Translations under genes and position numbers: made by a program
Part shown: positions 39,716-46,944 of the stretch, one piece after another
How positions within the stretch are numbered: position 1 is the stretch's first letter
How the letters are laid out: every line of letters starts with the position of its first letter
Notes under the pieces: generated by a model
Databases searched by the model: none
Told to the model about the DNA's origin: nothing
Seen by the model: only the letters and a program-made list of their open reading frames with translations
From: Oceanibaculum indicum P24
GTDB taxonomy: Bacteria > Pseudomonadota > Alphaproteobacteria > Oceanibaculales > Oceanibaculaceae
Assembly: GCF_000299935.1 (NCBI RefSeq)
Contig: NZ_AMRL01000024.1
Location: forward strand, 1-60,689
Length of the DNA stretch: 60,689 nucleotides
Direction: 5' to 3'

Positions 39716-39991
39716 CTACAGGTTTTTCAGTCGCTCGCATTCGGGGCAATGGCCATCCGCCGCCCTGTCGAGGGCTTCCTGTATAGCGGCCATGATATCC
39801 TCCCGCATGAATTCCTTCCCGGCCGACTTTGCGATTACAGTTGCCTTGGCGTAGGCATGGCGTTCGGCGGCCTGGTCGCCATGACGGATGGGCACGTCCT
39901 TGTGGTGTGGGCAGACTGTTAGTGCGCCTGTCGCCAGTAACGCCTGTGCGGCGGCGTCCTCGGCTTCCATCATCAAAGCATCTATGGACAT
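39716..39991 (-). CDS. Hypothetical protein with CxxC, 91 aa
   Basis: Helical, with 'GALTVCPHHKDVPIRHGDQA' and a C-terminal 'DGHCPECERLKNL', giving Cys/His pairs that could bind one zinc. No family recognised. Same operon as neighbours (12-17 bp gaps). Confidence 0.62.
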   Translation of the reverse strand: MSIDALMMEAEDAAAQALLATGALTVCPHHKDVPIRHGDQAAERHAYAKATVIAKSAGKEFMREDIMAAIQEALDRAADGHCPECERLKNL

Positions 39992-40003
39992 TCCCGCCTC
40001 CCT

Positions 40004-40321
40004 TTATGCCAGCTTCGGCAGCTTGCCTTCGCCGTCGATCTTGTCGGCAAGATCGCGCAGCTTGCCGGCGCGCTCTCCCGGTGCGCAGTGATAAAGGGCG
40101 ATTGCAACGGCAGCGGCGAAGCCCATAGGGCCACTGTTCTTAACCGTGTCCGCCATCTGCATGGCGAGCTTGTGTCCTTCTTCGCTGGAGGCGAAATAGC
40201 CCTGGATGGGCTTGAGGGCATTCAGGGCTGCGATGGCGGCGTCGAATTGTTCTGTGGCATGGATGTGCTCCTTGGTTTCGCGGAGCTTCTTTTCGGTCTG
40301 GTCCGGGATGGCGATTGGCAT
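40004..40321 (-). CDS. Hypothetical protein, 105 aa
   Basis: Helical with a hydrophobic segment near the centre ('SGPMGFAAAVAIALYHCAPG') that is too polar at its ends for a confident membrane helix. No family recognised. Part of the right-end leftward module. Confidence 0.62.
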   Translation of the reverse strand: MPIAIPDQTEKKLRETKEHIHATEQFDAAIAALNALKPIQGYFASSEEGHKLAMQMADTVKNSGPMGFAAAVAIALYHCAPGERAGKLRDLADKIDGEGKLPKLA

Positions 40322-40416
40322 CGGGCTTTCCTCGTTGGCTGGGGTGAAGTGCTATCCAAGGTGGTAATCCGGCTTTCCTAATGCAATACCGCGCCGGCCG
40401 TTTGATGGCGGCGGCA

Positions 40417-40674
40417 TTATCCCATGTCGTTATAGCCGGTGGCGTAGGTCCGCCGGCTGCCGCCCGGCATCACAAGTTCGATGCGGGGATAGCGCCCGCC
40501 GCACCGGCTGCAGCGCGCCCATCGGCCGATCTGACGGATGCGGCTGGTGCCGGCGCGGAGGATGGCGCGGTCAAGATCGATGGCGCCGGATCGGCCGCAA
40601 CTGCAATGCGCGATCAGCGTGGCGTCATAGCGCCTGGCTTCTTCCAGCAGCTCGATAATTTGTATGTCCGCCAT
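40417..40674 (-). CDS. Zinc-ribbon protein, 85 aa
   Basis: Two Cys pairs, 'HCSCGRSG' and 'RCSRCGGRYP', about 32 residues apart form a zinc ribbon between an N-terminal helix and a basic C-terminus. Small zinc-ribbon proteins of this type are common in prophages and may bind nucleic acid. First gene of the leftward module; 95 bp separate it from the next gene. Confidence 0.68.
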   Translation of the reverse strand: MADIQIIELLEEARRYDATLIAHCSCGRSGAIDLDRAILRAGTSRIRQIGRWARCSRCGGRYPRIELVMPGGSRRTYATGYNDMG

Positions 40675-40691
40675 GGTGGCGCGCGTCCGTC

Positions 40692-40821
40692 ATGTTCGCA
40701 TAATGTTCCCATCATGCGCGCGCCGGGCCGTTCGGACAAGGGGTGCTAAGTCGTTGATATATTATGACGTGAACAAATCAAGTATCTGTCCGAATAGTGG
40801 CGGAAAACCTAGACTTCCGCC
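40692..40821. promoter_or_regulatory. Repeats next to attR: candidate integrase arm / control sites
   Basis: ATGTTC is repeated at 40,692 and 40,703 (11-bp spacing). TTCGGACA (40,731-40,738) and TGTCCGAA (40,787-40,794) form an inverted pair. GGCGGAA (40,799-40,805) pairs with TTCCGCC (40,815-40,821) and is followed by CTTCTTTT, a terminator-like hairpin touching the tRNA fragment. The AT-rich part between could hold the promoter of the leftward module. Confidence 0.45.
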
Positions 40822-40824
40822 CTT

Positions 40825-40869
40825 CTTTTAATCAGTAGGTCGTGGGTTCGAGTCCCACAGGACTCACCA
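40825..40869 (+). other. attR: 3' half of tRNA-Lys(UUU)
   Basis: From 40,825 the sequence is anticodon loop CTTTTAA, stem TCAGT, AGGTC, T-arm GTGGG-TTCGAGT-CCCAC, acceptor strand AGGACTC and ACCA. The 5' half is missing: the bases before it do not pair with TCAGT. This is what remains at the distal end after integration in a tRNA-Lys gene, the phage copy having restored the gene at attL. Core could start in the anticodon loop. Confidence 0.86.
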
Positions 40870-40914
40870 TTTCTTTTTCGATAGCCTGACGGTCGTACCA
40901 CATCCGGTCCGACC

Positions 40915-41556
40915 ATGCTTTTGCGTCTCGTATCGATCCTGATGTTGCTTGCCGGCTGTGCCGCTGACGACAGGGCGCCGGCCGATATCGCCGTGGGCGA
41001 TGAGCCGCCGGCCAGGACCATCTATGCCATCAGCAATGGCTGGCATGCCGGTATCCTCCTGGCACGGTCGGACCTGCCGACGGGGCTGCTGCCGGAGGCG
41101 GCGGATTTTCCCACGGCCAACTGGCTGGAATTTGGCTGGGGTGACCGCGAATACTATCCCAATCCCCGCCCCACGATGGGCATGGCGCTGGCCGCCGGGC
41201 TGACGCCGACGCCGGCGGTGCTGCATATCGCCGGCCGCACGACTCTACCGGAGGCGGCCGGCAAACTGGAGATTCTACCCTTGCGGATCAGCGAGGCGGG
41301 ACTGCGCCGCATGGTGGAGCGCATTGATGCCGCCGTAGAGCGCCCCGCCGGTCAGGAGCGCGCGGACAGCATCGCCCCTGGCCTGTACGAGACCAGCCTG
41401 TTCTATCCGGCGCATGGGGAGTTCCACCTGTTCAATACCTGCAACAGCTGGGTCGCCCGCAAGCTGTCCTGGGCCGGTCTGCCAGTCACCGACACCGGCG
41501 TGACGATGGCCGAGGATCTGATGGTTCAGTTGCGGTCGCTGGCAGTGCCTGAATAG
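40915..41556 (+). CDS. DUF2459 family lipoprotein
   Basis: 213 aa. Lipoprotein signal 'LLRLVSILMLLAGC' with a lipobox Cys at 15. Family marks: 'TIYAISNGWHAGILL', 'LEFGWGDREYYPNP' and 'FHLFNTCNSWVARKLSWAGL'. The family occurs widely in proteobacteria; function is unknown, and the conserved His/Cys suggest an NlpC-like fold. First host gene right of attR. Ends 31 bp inside the convergent next gene. Confidence 0.86.
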   Translation: MLLRLVSILMLLAGCAADDRAPADIAVGDEPPARTIYAISNGWHAGILLARSDLPTGLLPEAADFPTANWLEFGWGDREYYPNPRPTMGMALAAGLTPTPAVLHIAGRTTLPEAAGKLEILPLRISEAGLRRMVERIDAAVERPAGQERADSIAPGLYETSLFYPAHGEFHLFNTCNSWVARKLSWAGLPVTDTGVTMAEDLMVQLRSLAVPE

Positions 41557-42695
41557 GCAAGCACGGCATTCCGCAGAACCTCATACTCTTGTATGTGGTT
41601 GTAGGGCGCTGCCGAGATCCTGACCCAGGGATCGCCGCCGAAATGGTGCACCGGCACCTCGATCCGGTGCCGCTCCCACAATTCGTCCAGGATCGTCTGC
41701 GCCGGTATATCGCGGAAACGCTCAGGCAGGCGGATCGTCGCCATGTTGCCGCGCAGGGAGGCCGGCGTGCCGATCCGCGTTCCCCAGGCGCTCGACAGCA
41801 TCTCCGCCGCCTCGGTCGCCAGCCCCTGGCAGTAGGCGCGGACAGCCGGCAGGCCGCCGATGGTGTCGAAGAAGCCGATGGTTGCACCGACCGACAGCCA
41901 GGCGCTGGCGTCGCGCGTGCCGGTCCAGCTGAATTCCTCGGCAAAACCCGTCCGGAAAGGGTGCGAGATGGTGGTGGGGTGGATGCTCGCCTGTCGGTCC
42001 GGGGCCACCCACAGGAAGGCGCAGCCCTTGGGCGCGCAGAGCCATTTGTGACAGTTGCCGGTATAGAAATCGGCGCCGATGGCCGGCACATCGAGGTCCA
42101 GCATGCCGGGCGCATGCGCGCCATCCACCAGCACCAGTCTTTTTTCGCTCTTGCAGACGGCGATCAGCTCCTTCAGTGGTTGGATCGTGGCGGTGGGGGA
42201 GGTGATATGGTCCAGGATCACCAGCCGGGTACGGTCGGAGAGGTTGGAGGTCACCGCAGCGGTGATGGCGCCCGGCCCGTCCAGCGGAAAGGGAACCTCG
42301 GCGATCCGGATCACCGCACCGCTCTTTTCCTCAATGAAATGAACGGTCTGCTTGACGGCGTTATAGCCGTGGCTGGTCACCAGGATTTCGTCGCCCTGCG
42401 CGAAACCCAGGCTTCGCAGCACCGCGTTCACACCACCGGTCGCGTTCTCGACAAAGCCGAGATCGCCGGGATCGGCGCGCAGGAAACGCGCCAGATCGGC
42501 CCGCGCCTGCGCCAGCGCCGGCGGCAGCACCCGGCGCATGAAGTTGACCGGGTTTTCCTCCATTAGCGCCTGCCAGCGCCGCTGTTCGGCCAGCACGGCT
42601 TTCGGCGTGGCACCGTAGGAGCCATGGTTCAGGAACAGGATATCGTCGCGCAGACCCCAGTGGTGCCGCACCGCTTGGCCAAGGCTTGCCACCAT
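41526..42695 (-). CDS. Class V aminotransferase-fold enzyme (isopenicillin N epimerase-like)
   Basis: 389 aa. 'FLNHGSYGATPKAVLAEQRR' at the N-terminus, 'LVLVDGAHAPGMLDLDV' and the PLP-binding 'YTGNCHKWLCAPKGCAFLW' with the active Lys after His are typical of the IPNE-like branch of class V PLP enzymes. Substrate cannot be told. Divergent from the following hydrolase gene, 87 bp apart. Confidence 0.88.
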   Translation of the reverse strand: MVASLGQAVRHHWGLRDDILFLNHGSYGATPKAVLAEQRRWQALMEENPVNFMRRVLPPALAQARADLARFLRADPGDLGFVENATGGVNAVLRSLGFAQGDEILVTSHGYNAVKQTVHFIEEKSGAVIRIAEVPFPLDGPGAITAAVTSNLSDRTRLVILDHITSPTATIQPLKELIAVCKSEKRLVLVDGAHAPGMLDLDVPAIGADFYTGNCHKWLCAPKGCAFLWVAPDRQASIHPTTISHPFRTGFAEEFSWTGTRDASAWLSVGATIGFFDTIGGLPAVRAYCQGLATEAAEMLSSAWGTRIGTPASLRGNMATIRLPERFRDIPAQTILDELWERHRIEVPVHHFGGDPWVRISAAPYNHIQEYEVLRNAVLAYSGTASDRN

Positions 42696-42782
42696 CTCTC
42701 ATCCCCTCTGCAGACCGGTTCAGGCTCGTGTATGCTGCCGGACCGGGATGGCGCGACGCCAGCGATATATTGTGGGGGTGAC

Positions 42783-43661
42783 ATGTTCGACGGGTTCACG
42801 CAGCAGCGGATCAGGACTAGCGGTGCGGAGATCAATCTGCGCACAGGCGGGAAAGGGCCGGCGCTGTTGCTGCTGCACGGTTATCCGCAGACCCATGCGA
42901 TGTGGCACAAGATCGCCCCGGCGCTGGCGGAGCGCTTCACGGTGGTTGCCGCCGATTTGCGCGGCTATGGCGATTCCTCCAAGCCGCAGACCGACGAGCG
43001 CCATGCCCCCTATGCCAAGCGCGCCATGGCGCTGGACATGGCCGAGGTGATGACCGAACTGGGGTTCGAGGAATTCATGGTTGCCGGCCATGATCGCGGC
43101 GGTCGGGTGGCGCACCGGCTGGCCATCGACCATGCCGACCGGGTCACCAAACTGGCAGTGCTGGATATCGCCCCCACGCACGAGATGTATGTGACGACCG
43201 ATATGGAGTTCGCCACCGCCTATTATCACTGGTTCTTCCTGATCCAGCCTTTTGACCTGCCGGAACGCATGATCGGCGCCGATCCCGGCCTGTTCCTGGA
43301 GCGCAAGATGGGCCATTGGGGGCGCGACGGCACGGCCTTCACGCCGGAGGCGATGGCGGAATACCGGCGCTGCTTCTCCGACCCGGCGACGATCCATGCC
43401 AGCTGCGAGGATTACCGCGCGGCAGCGACCATTGACCTGGAACATGACGAAGCCGATATGCACCGGAAGCTTGGCTGCCGGGTGCTGGCGCTGTGGGGCG
43501 AGAAGGGCTTTGTCGGCCGCAAGTATGATGTGCTGGAAAGCTGGCGGAAACGGGCGCTGCATGTCGAGGGGCACGGCGTTCCCAGCGGCCATTTCCTGGC
43601 CGAGGAGGCACCGCGCGAAACCCTGGATGCCCTGATGACGTTCTTTTCCCGTCCCGACTGA
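42783..43661 (+). CDS. Alpha/beta hydrolase, haloacetate dehalogenase-like
   Basis: 292 aa from ATG 42783 behind GGGGGTGA. 'LLLLHGYPQTHAMWHKIAPA' oxyanion region, nucleophile elbow 'VAGHDRGGRVAHRLA' with Asp nucleophile, 'YYHWFFLIQP' which in fluoroacetate dehalogenases supplies halide-binding His-Trp, and final 'GHFLAEEAP' with the catalytic His. An epoxide hydrolase of the same superfamily is the alternative. Confidence 0.85.
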   Translation: MFDGFTQQRIRTSGAEINLRTGGKGPALLLLHGYPQTHAMWHKIAPALAERFTVVAADLRGYGDSSKPQTDERHAPYAKRAMALDMAEVMTELGFEEFMVAGHDRGGRVAHRLAIDHADRVTKLAVLDIAPTHEMYVTTDMEFATAYYHWFFLIQPFDLPERMIGADPGLFLERKMGHWGRDGTAFTPEAMAEYRRCFSDPATIHASCEDYRAAATIDLEHDEADMHRKLGCRVLALWGEKGFVGRKYDVLESWRKRALHVEGHGVPSGHFLAEEAPRETLDALMTFFSRPD

Positions 43662-43683
43662 GCCTGTTATCGAGCGAGCCCCA

Positions 43684-44478
43684 ATGAGCATAGAGCCGAA
43701 CGGCACTTCCGACCCCAAGCCAGAAAACGTGCAGGAGCAGACACCGCTGCGTCCAAAGCGCAGCCTGCGCCTGACGCTGACCAGCCGGCTGCGCGCCTAT
43801 TTCTTCGCCGGCGTGCTGATCACTGCGCCTATCAGCCTGACGATCTACCTCGCCTGGCTGCTGATCGATTTCATCGACAAGCAGGTCATGCCGTTGATTC
43901 CGGTGCACTACAATCCGGAGACCTACCTGCCATTCTCCGTTCCGGGGATTGGCCTCGTCCTGTTGCTGACGGTGATCACCCTGATCGGCGCGCTGACCGC
44001 CGGTTTCCTGGGAAGGCTGCTTGTCCGCGCCGGCGAGGCCGTGGTGAACCGGCTTCCGGTGGTGCGCAGCGTCTATGGCGCGGTGAAGCAGATCATGGAA
44101 GCGGTGCTGGCGCAGCAGTCCAACGCCTTCCGCCAGGTTGTACTGGTGGAATATCCGCGCAAGGATTGCTGGGTCATCGGCTTCGTCAGCGGCGCCACCA
44201 CCGGCGAGGTGCAGGCCCGCACCGAGGCGGAGGTCATTAACGTCTTCATTCCGACCACGCCTAATCCGACCTCCGGCTTCCTGCTGTTCGTGCCGCGCGA
44301 GGACATGGTCTATCTCGACATGAGCATCGAGCAGGGGATCAAGATGGTGGTGTCCGGCGGCATCGTGGCGCCGCCCTGGCCCATGGGGCAGCAGACCGAG
44401 GTGAAATCCCGCAAGCGCAAGGAGCTGCCGCAGCCGGTCAGCGACGAAGCCGCCGCCGCTCAGCCGGAGCGCAGGTAG
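43684..44478 (+). CDS. DUF502 family membrane protein
   Basis: 264 aa. Two membrane helices ('FFAGVLITAPISLTIYLAWL' and 'GIGLVLLLTVITLIGALTAG'), then 'RLLVRAGEAVVNRLPVVRSV' and 'VVLVEYPRKDCWVIGFVSGA' with 'PTTPNPTSGFLLFVPRED', all hallmarks of DUF502. Function unknown. Its end overlaps recG by 19 bp on the opposite strand. Confidence 0.9.
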   Translation: MSIEPNGTSDPKPENVQEQTPLRPKRSLRLTLTSRLRAYFFAGVLITAPISLTIYLAWLLIDFIDKQVMPLIPVHYNPETYLPFSVPGIGLVLLLTVITLIGALTAGFLGRLLVRAGEAVVNRLPVVRSVYGAVKQIMEAVLAQQSNAFRQVVLVEYPRKDCWVIGFVSGATTGEVQARTEAEVINVFIPTTPNPTSGFLLFVPREDMVYLDMSIEQGIKMVVSGGIVAPPWPMGQQTEVKSRKRKELPQPVSDEAAAAQPERR

Positions 44479-46574
44479 CGCACCGCCGCGTCGCGCTCGA
44501 ACAGATAGAGCAGCACGCGCAGCCGCTGGCCGCGCTCGCCCTGCAGCTCCGGGTCGCGGTCCAGCACCAGCCTGGCATCGTCGCGGGCGGCCTGCAGCAG
44601 CTCGCCATGGACGGAGAGGTCGGCCAGGCGGAAGGTCGGCATGCCGCTCTGCTTGGTGCCCAGCAGGTCACCGGCGCCGCGCAGCTTCAGATCCTCCTCG
44701 GCGATGACGAAGCCATCCTCAGTCTCGCGCAGGATTTTCAGCCGCGCCGTCGCGGTTTCACTAAGCGGCTTCTGGTACAGAAGAATGCAGGTGGAGGGCT
44801 TGTCGCCGCGCCCGATACGGCCGCGGAGCTGATGCAGCTGGGCGAGGCCAAAGCGCTCGGCATGCTCGATCACCATGATTGTGGCTGCCGGCACGTCCAC
44901 CCCGACCTCGATGACCGTGGTGGAGACCAGCAGATCGACCGCACCGCGCGAGAATTCCTCCATCACGCGGTCCTTGTCGGCACCCTTCATGCGGCCATGC
45001 ACCAGCCCGGCGTGCGGGCCGAAACGCTGGGCGAGGGCGGCATGGCGTTCCTCGGCGGCGGCGACGTCCAGCGCCTCCGATTCGGCCACCAGCGGGCAGA
45101 CCCAATAGACCTTGTTGCCGGCGTTAAGGGCACGCTCGACCGCGGCCACCACCTCCTCCAGCGATTCGGTCGGCTTGGCGATGGTGACGATGGGTTTGCG
45201 GCCGGCAGGCTTCTCGGTCAGCCGCGAAACGTCGAGATCGCCATAGGCGGTCAGCGTCAGGGTGCGCGGGATCGGCGTTGCCGTCATCACCAGCACATCG
45301 ACGCCGCGCCCCTTGCCGGAGAGCGCGATGCGCTGATGCACGCCGAACCGGTGCTGCTCGTCGATCACCGCCAGCATCAGGTCCCGGAAGACCACATCTT
45401 CCTGGATCAGCGCATGGGTGCCAACGACAATCCCGGTCTCGCCAGAGGCCAGCCCGGCCAGGATCGCCTCGCGGTTCTTGCCTTTCTCCCGGCCGGTCAG
45501 CAGGGCGACTTTCACCCCAGCGGGGGCGGCCAGCCGCTCGATGGTCGCCAGATGCTGGCGCGCCAGGATTTCCGTTGGCGCCAGCAGGGCCGCCTGGCCG
45601 CCGGCCTCGATGGCGGTCAGCATCGCCATCAGCGCCACCACTGTCTTGCCGCTGCCGACATCGCCCTGCAGCAGCCGCAGCATGCGCTTCTCGCTGTCCA
45701 TGTCGGCGGATATCTCTGCCATGGCCATCCGCTGGGCGCCCGTCAGGGTAAAGGGCAGGGCGGCCTCAGCCAGTGCGCGCAGCCGTCCGTCGCCAAGGAT
45801 GACCCGGCCCGACTGGCGCTTCTGATGGGCGCGGATCAGCGCCAGCGCCAGCTGGTTGGCCAGTAGCTCATCGAAGGCGAGGCGTTGACGTGCTGGGGTC
45901 AGCGACAGCAGGTCCGCTTCGGATTGCGGCGCGTGCACAGTCTCCAGCGCATCACGGAAGGCCGGCCAGCGCTGCCGGGCGAGCCAGGCGGCATCCTGCC
46001 ATTCCGGCAGGTCCGGCAGCCGATCCAGCGCGCCCCGTACCGCCTTGCGCAGGGTCTTCAGCGTCAGACCGGCGGTCAGCGGATAGACCGCCTCCACCCC
46101 GGCGATCTCAGCGGCTTCCTCAGGCTTTGCGATATAATCCGGATGCGCCATCTGGGCGCGGTCCTGGAAGAATTCGACGCGGCCGCTGACCACTCGGGTC
46201 TCGCCGACCGGCAGCTGCTTCACCAGGAAATCGCCCCTTGCGTGGAAGAACACCAGATCGATGTCGCCGCTGGCATCGCGGCAGATCACGCGGTAGGGCC
46301 GGCGCGGCGCGGGCGAGGGGATGTGCCCCTCGATCCGCACGGTCAGGGTGGCGATGCGGCCCGGCTCCGCCTCGGCGATGCGCGGCGTGTAGGACCGGTC
46401 CACGATGCCGCTGGGCAGATGCCACAGCATATCCACTACATGCGGGCCGATGGCGCCCTCCACCAGCTTGCCCAGGCGCGGACCAAGGCCGGGCAGGGTG
46501 GTGACATCGGCAAACAGCGGGAACAGGATCTGGGGACGCACGCAACCGGCCTGGCTGTTGGTGGGAAATGCCAT
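44460..46574 (-). CDS. recG: ATP-dependent DNA helicase RecG
   Basis: 704 aa from ATG 46574 (a TTG at 46,601 is possible). N-terminal wedge domain with OB fold, then helicase motifs 'LLQGDVGSGKTVVALMAM' (Walker A), 'DEQHRFGVHQR' (Walker B), 'MTATPIPRTLTLTAYGDLDV', and a RecA2 domain ending 'HQLRGRIGRGDKPSTCILLY'. It reverses stalled forks and processes branched DNA. Divergent from sdhE-mfd, another repair gene. Confidence 0.97.
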   Translation of the reverse strand: MAFPTNSQAGCVRPQILFPLFADVTTLPGLGPRLGKLVEGAIGPHVVDMLWHLPSGIVDRSYTPRIAEAEPGRIATLTVRIEGHIPSPAPRRPYRVICRDASGDIDLVFFHARGDFLVKQLPVGETRVVSGRVEFFQDRAQMAHPDYIAKPEEAAEIAGVEAVYPLTAGLTLKTLRKAVRGALDRLPDLPEWQDAAWLARQRWPAFRDALETVHAPQSEADLLSLTPARQRLAFDELLANQLALALIRAHQKRQSGRVILGDGRLRALAEAALPFTLTGAQRMAMAEISADMDSEKRMLRLLQGDVGSGKTVVALMAMLTAIEAGGQAALLAPTEILARQHLATIERLAAPAGVKVALLTGREKGKNREAILAGLASGETGIVVGTHALIQEDVVFRDLMLAVIDEQHRFGVHQRIALSGKGRGVDVLVMTATPIPRTLTLTAYGDLDVSRLTEKPAGRKPIVTIAKPTESLEEVVAAVERALNAGNKVYWVCPLVAESEALDVAAAEERHAALAQRFGPHAGLVHGRMKGADKDRVMEEFSRGAVDLLVSTTVIEVGVDVPAATIMVIEHAERFGLAQLHQLRGRIGRGDKPSTCILLYQKPLSETATARLKILRETEDGFVIAEEDLKLRGAGDLLGTKQSGMPTFRLADLSVHGELLQAARDDARLVLDRDPELQGERGQRLRVLLYLFERDAAVRYLRSG

Positions 46575-46635
46575 TGAACGGCTGACAGGGCCGCTCCTCA
46601 AGTCTATATCCTAGGCGGCAAGAAGGAGGACACCA

Positions 46636-46944
46636 ATGTCGGATCGCCCCTCATCCGCGAACGAGACGAACCCGGAGTCGCTGGAAACCCGCCGCCGGCG
46701 CCTGCTGTACCGCAGCTGGTATTGCGGCATCAAGGAAATGGACCTGTTGCTGGGCAGTTTCGCCAAACAGCATCTGGAGAGCATGACCGAAGCGCAGCTC
46801 GACAGCTACGAAGCGCTGCTGGGCATGAACAACGACCCGGCGCTGTATGACTGGATCATGGGCCGGTCGGAACCACCGCCGGGCATGAACTCCGACGTCC
46901 TGGACATGTTACGTAACTTTAAATTCATCGACGCACGATCTTGA
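46636..46944 (+). CDS. sdhE: FAD assembly factor SdhE
   Basis: 102 aa after AAGAAGGAGGA. 'RRRRLLYRSWYCGIKEMDLL' corresponds to the conserved RG-x-x-E region of SdhE, although the RG is CG here with Glu kept; 'LDSYEALLGMNNDPALYDWI' is also typical. It aids covalent flavination of succinate dehydrogenase. The stop overlaps the mfd TTG start (TTGA). SdhE next to mfd/recG is frequent in alphaproteobacteria. Confidence 0.88.
   Translation: MSDRPSSANETNPESLETRRRRLLYRSWYCGIKEMDLLLGSFAKQHLESMTEAQLDSYEALLGMNNDPALYDWIMGRSEPPPGMNSDVLDMLRNFKFIDARS

Larger units (their letters stand above)
1..40869. mobile_element. Temperate siphovirus prophage, left end outside the window
   Basis: A continuous phage gene set fills this span: integrase start, early operon, immunity region, replication genes, GpA-type terminase, lambda-like head genes, long-tail genes with a 1,500-residue tape measure, and lysis genes. 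The right boundary is a 3' half tRNA-Lys immediately followed by housekeeping-type genes. The left boundary and the intact tRNA are not in the window. The long tape measure and absence of sheath or baseplate genes indicate a siphovirus. No frameshifted or truncated essential gene was found, so the element could be inducible; that is inference. Confidence 0.96.

Noticed and set aside
40825-40869. Possible intact tRNA gene
   Set aside because: Only anticodon loop to CCA is present; no 5' acceptor strand, D-arm or 5' anticodon stem can be found in the preceding 100 bases.
46636-46944. Inactive SdhE because the RG of the RGxxE motif is changed
   Set aside because: The Gly and Glu are kept, the rest of the protein is complete and coupled to mfd; a single substitution is not enough to call it non-functional.
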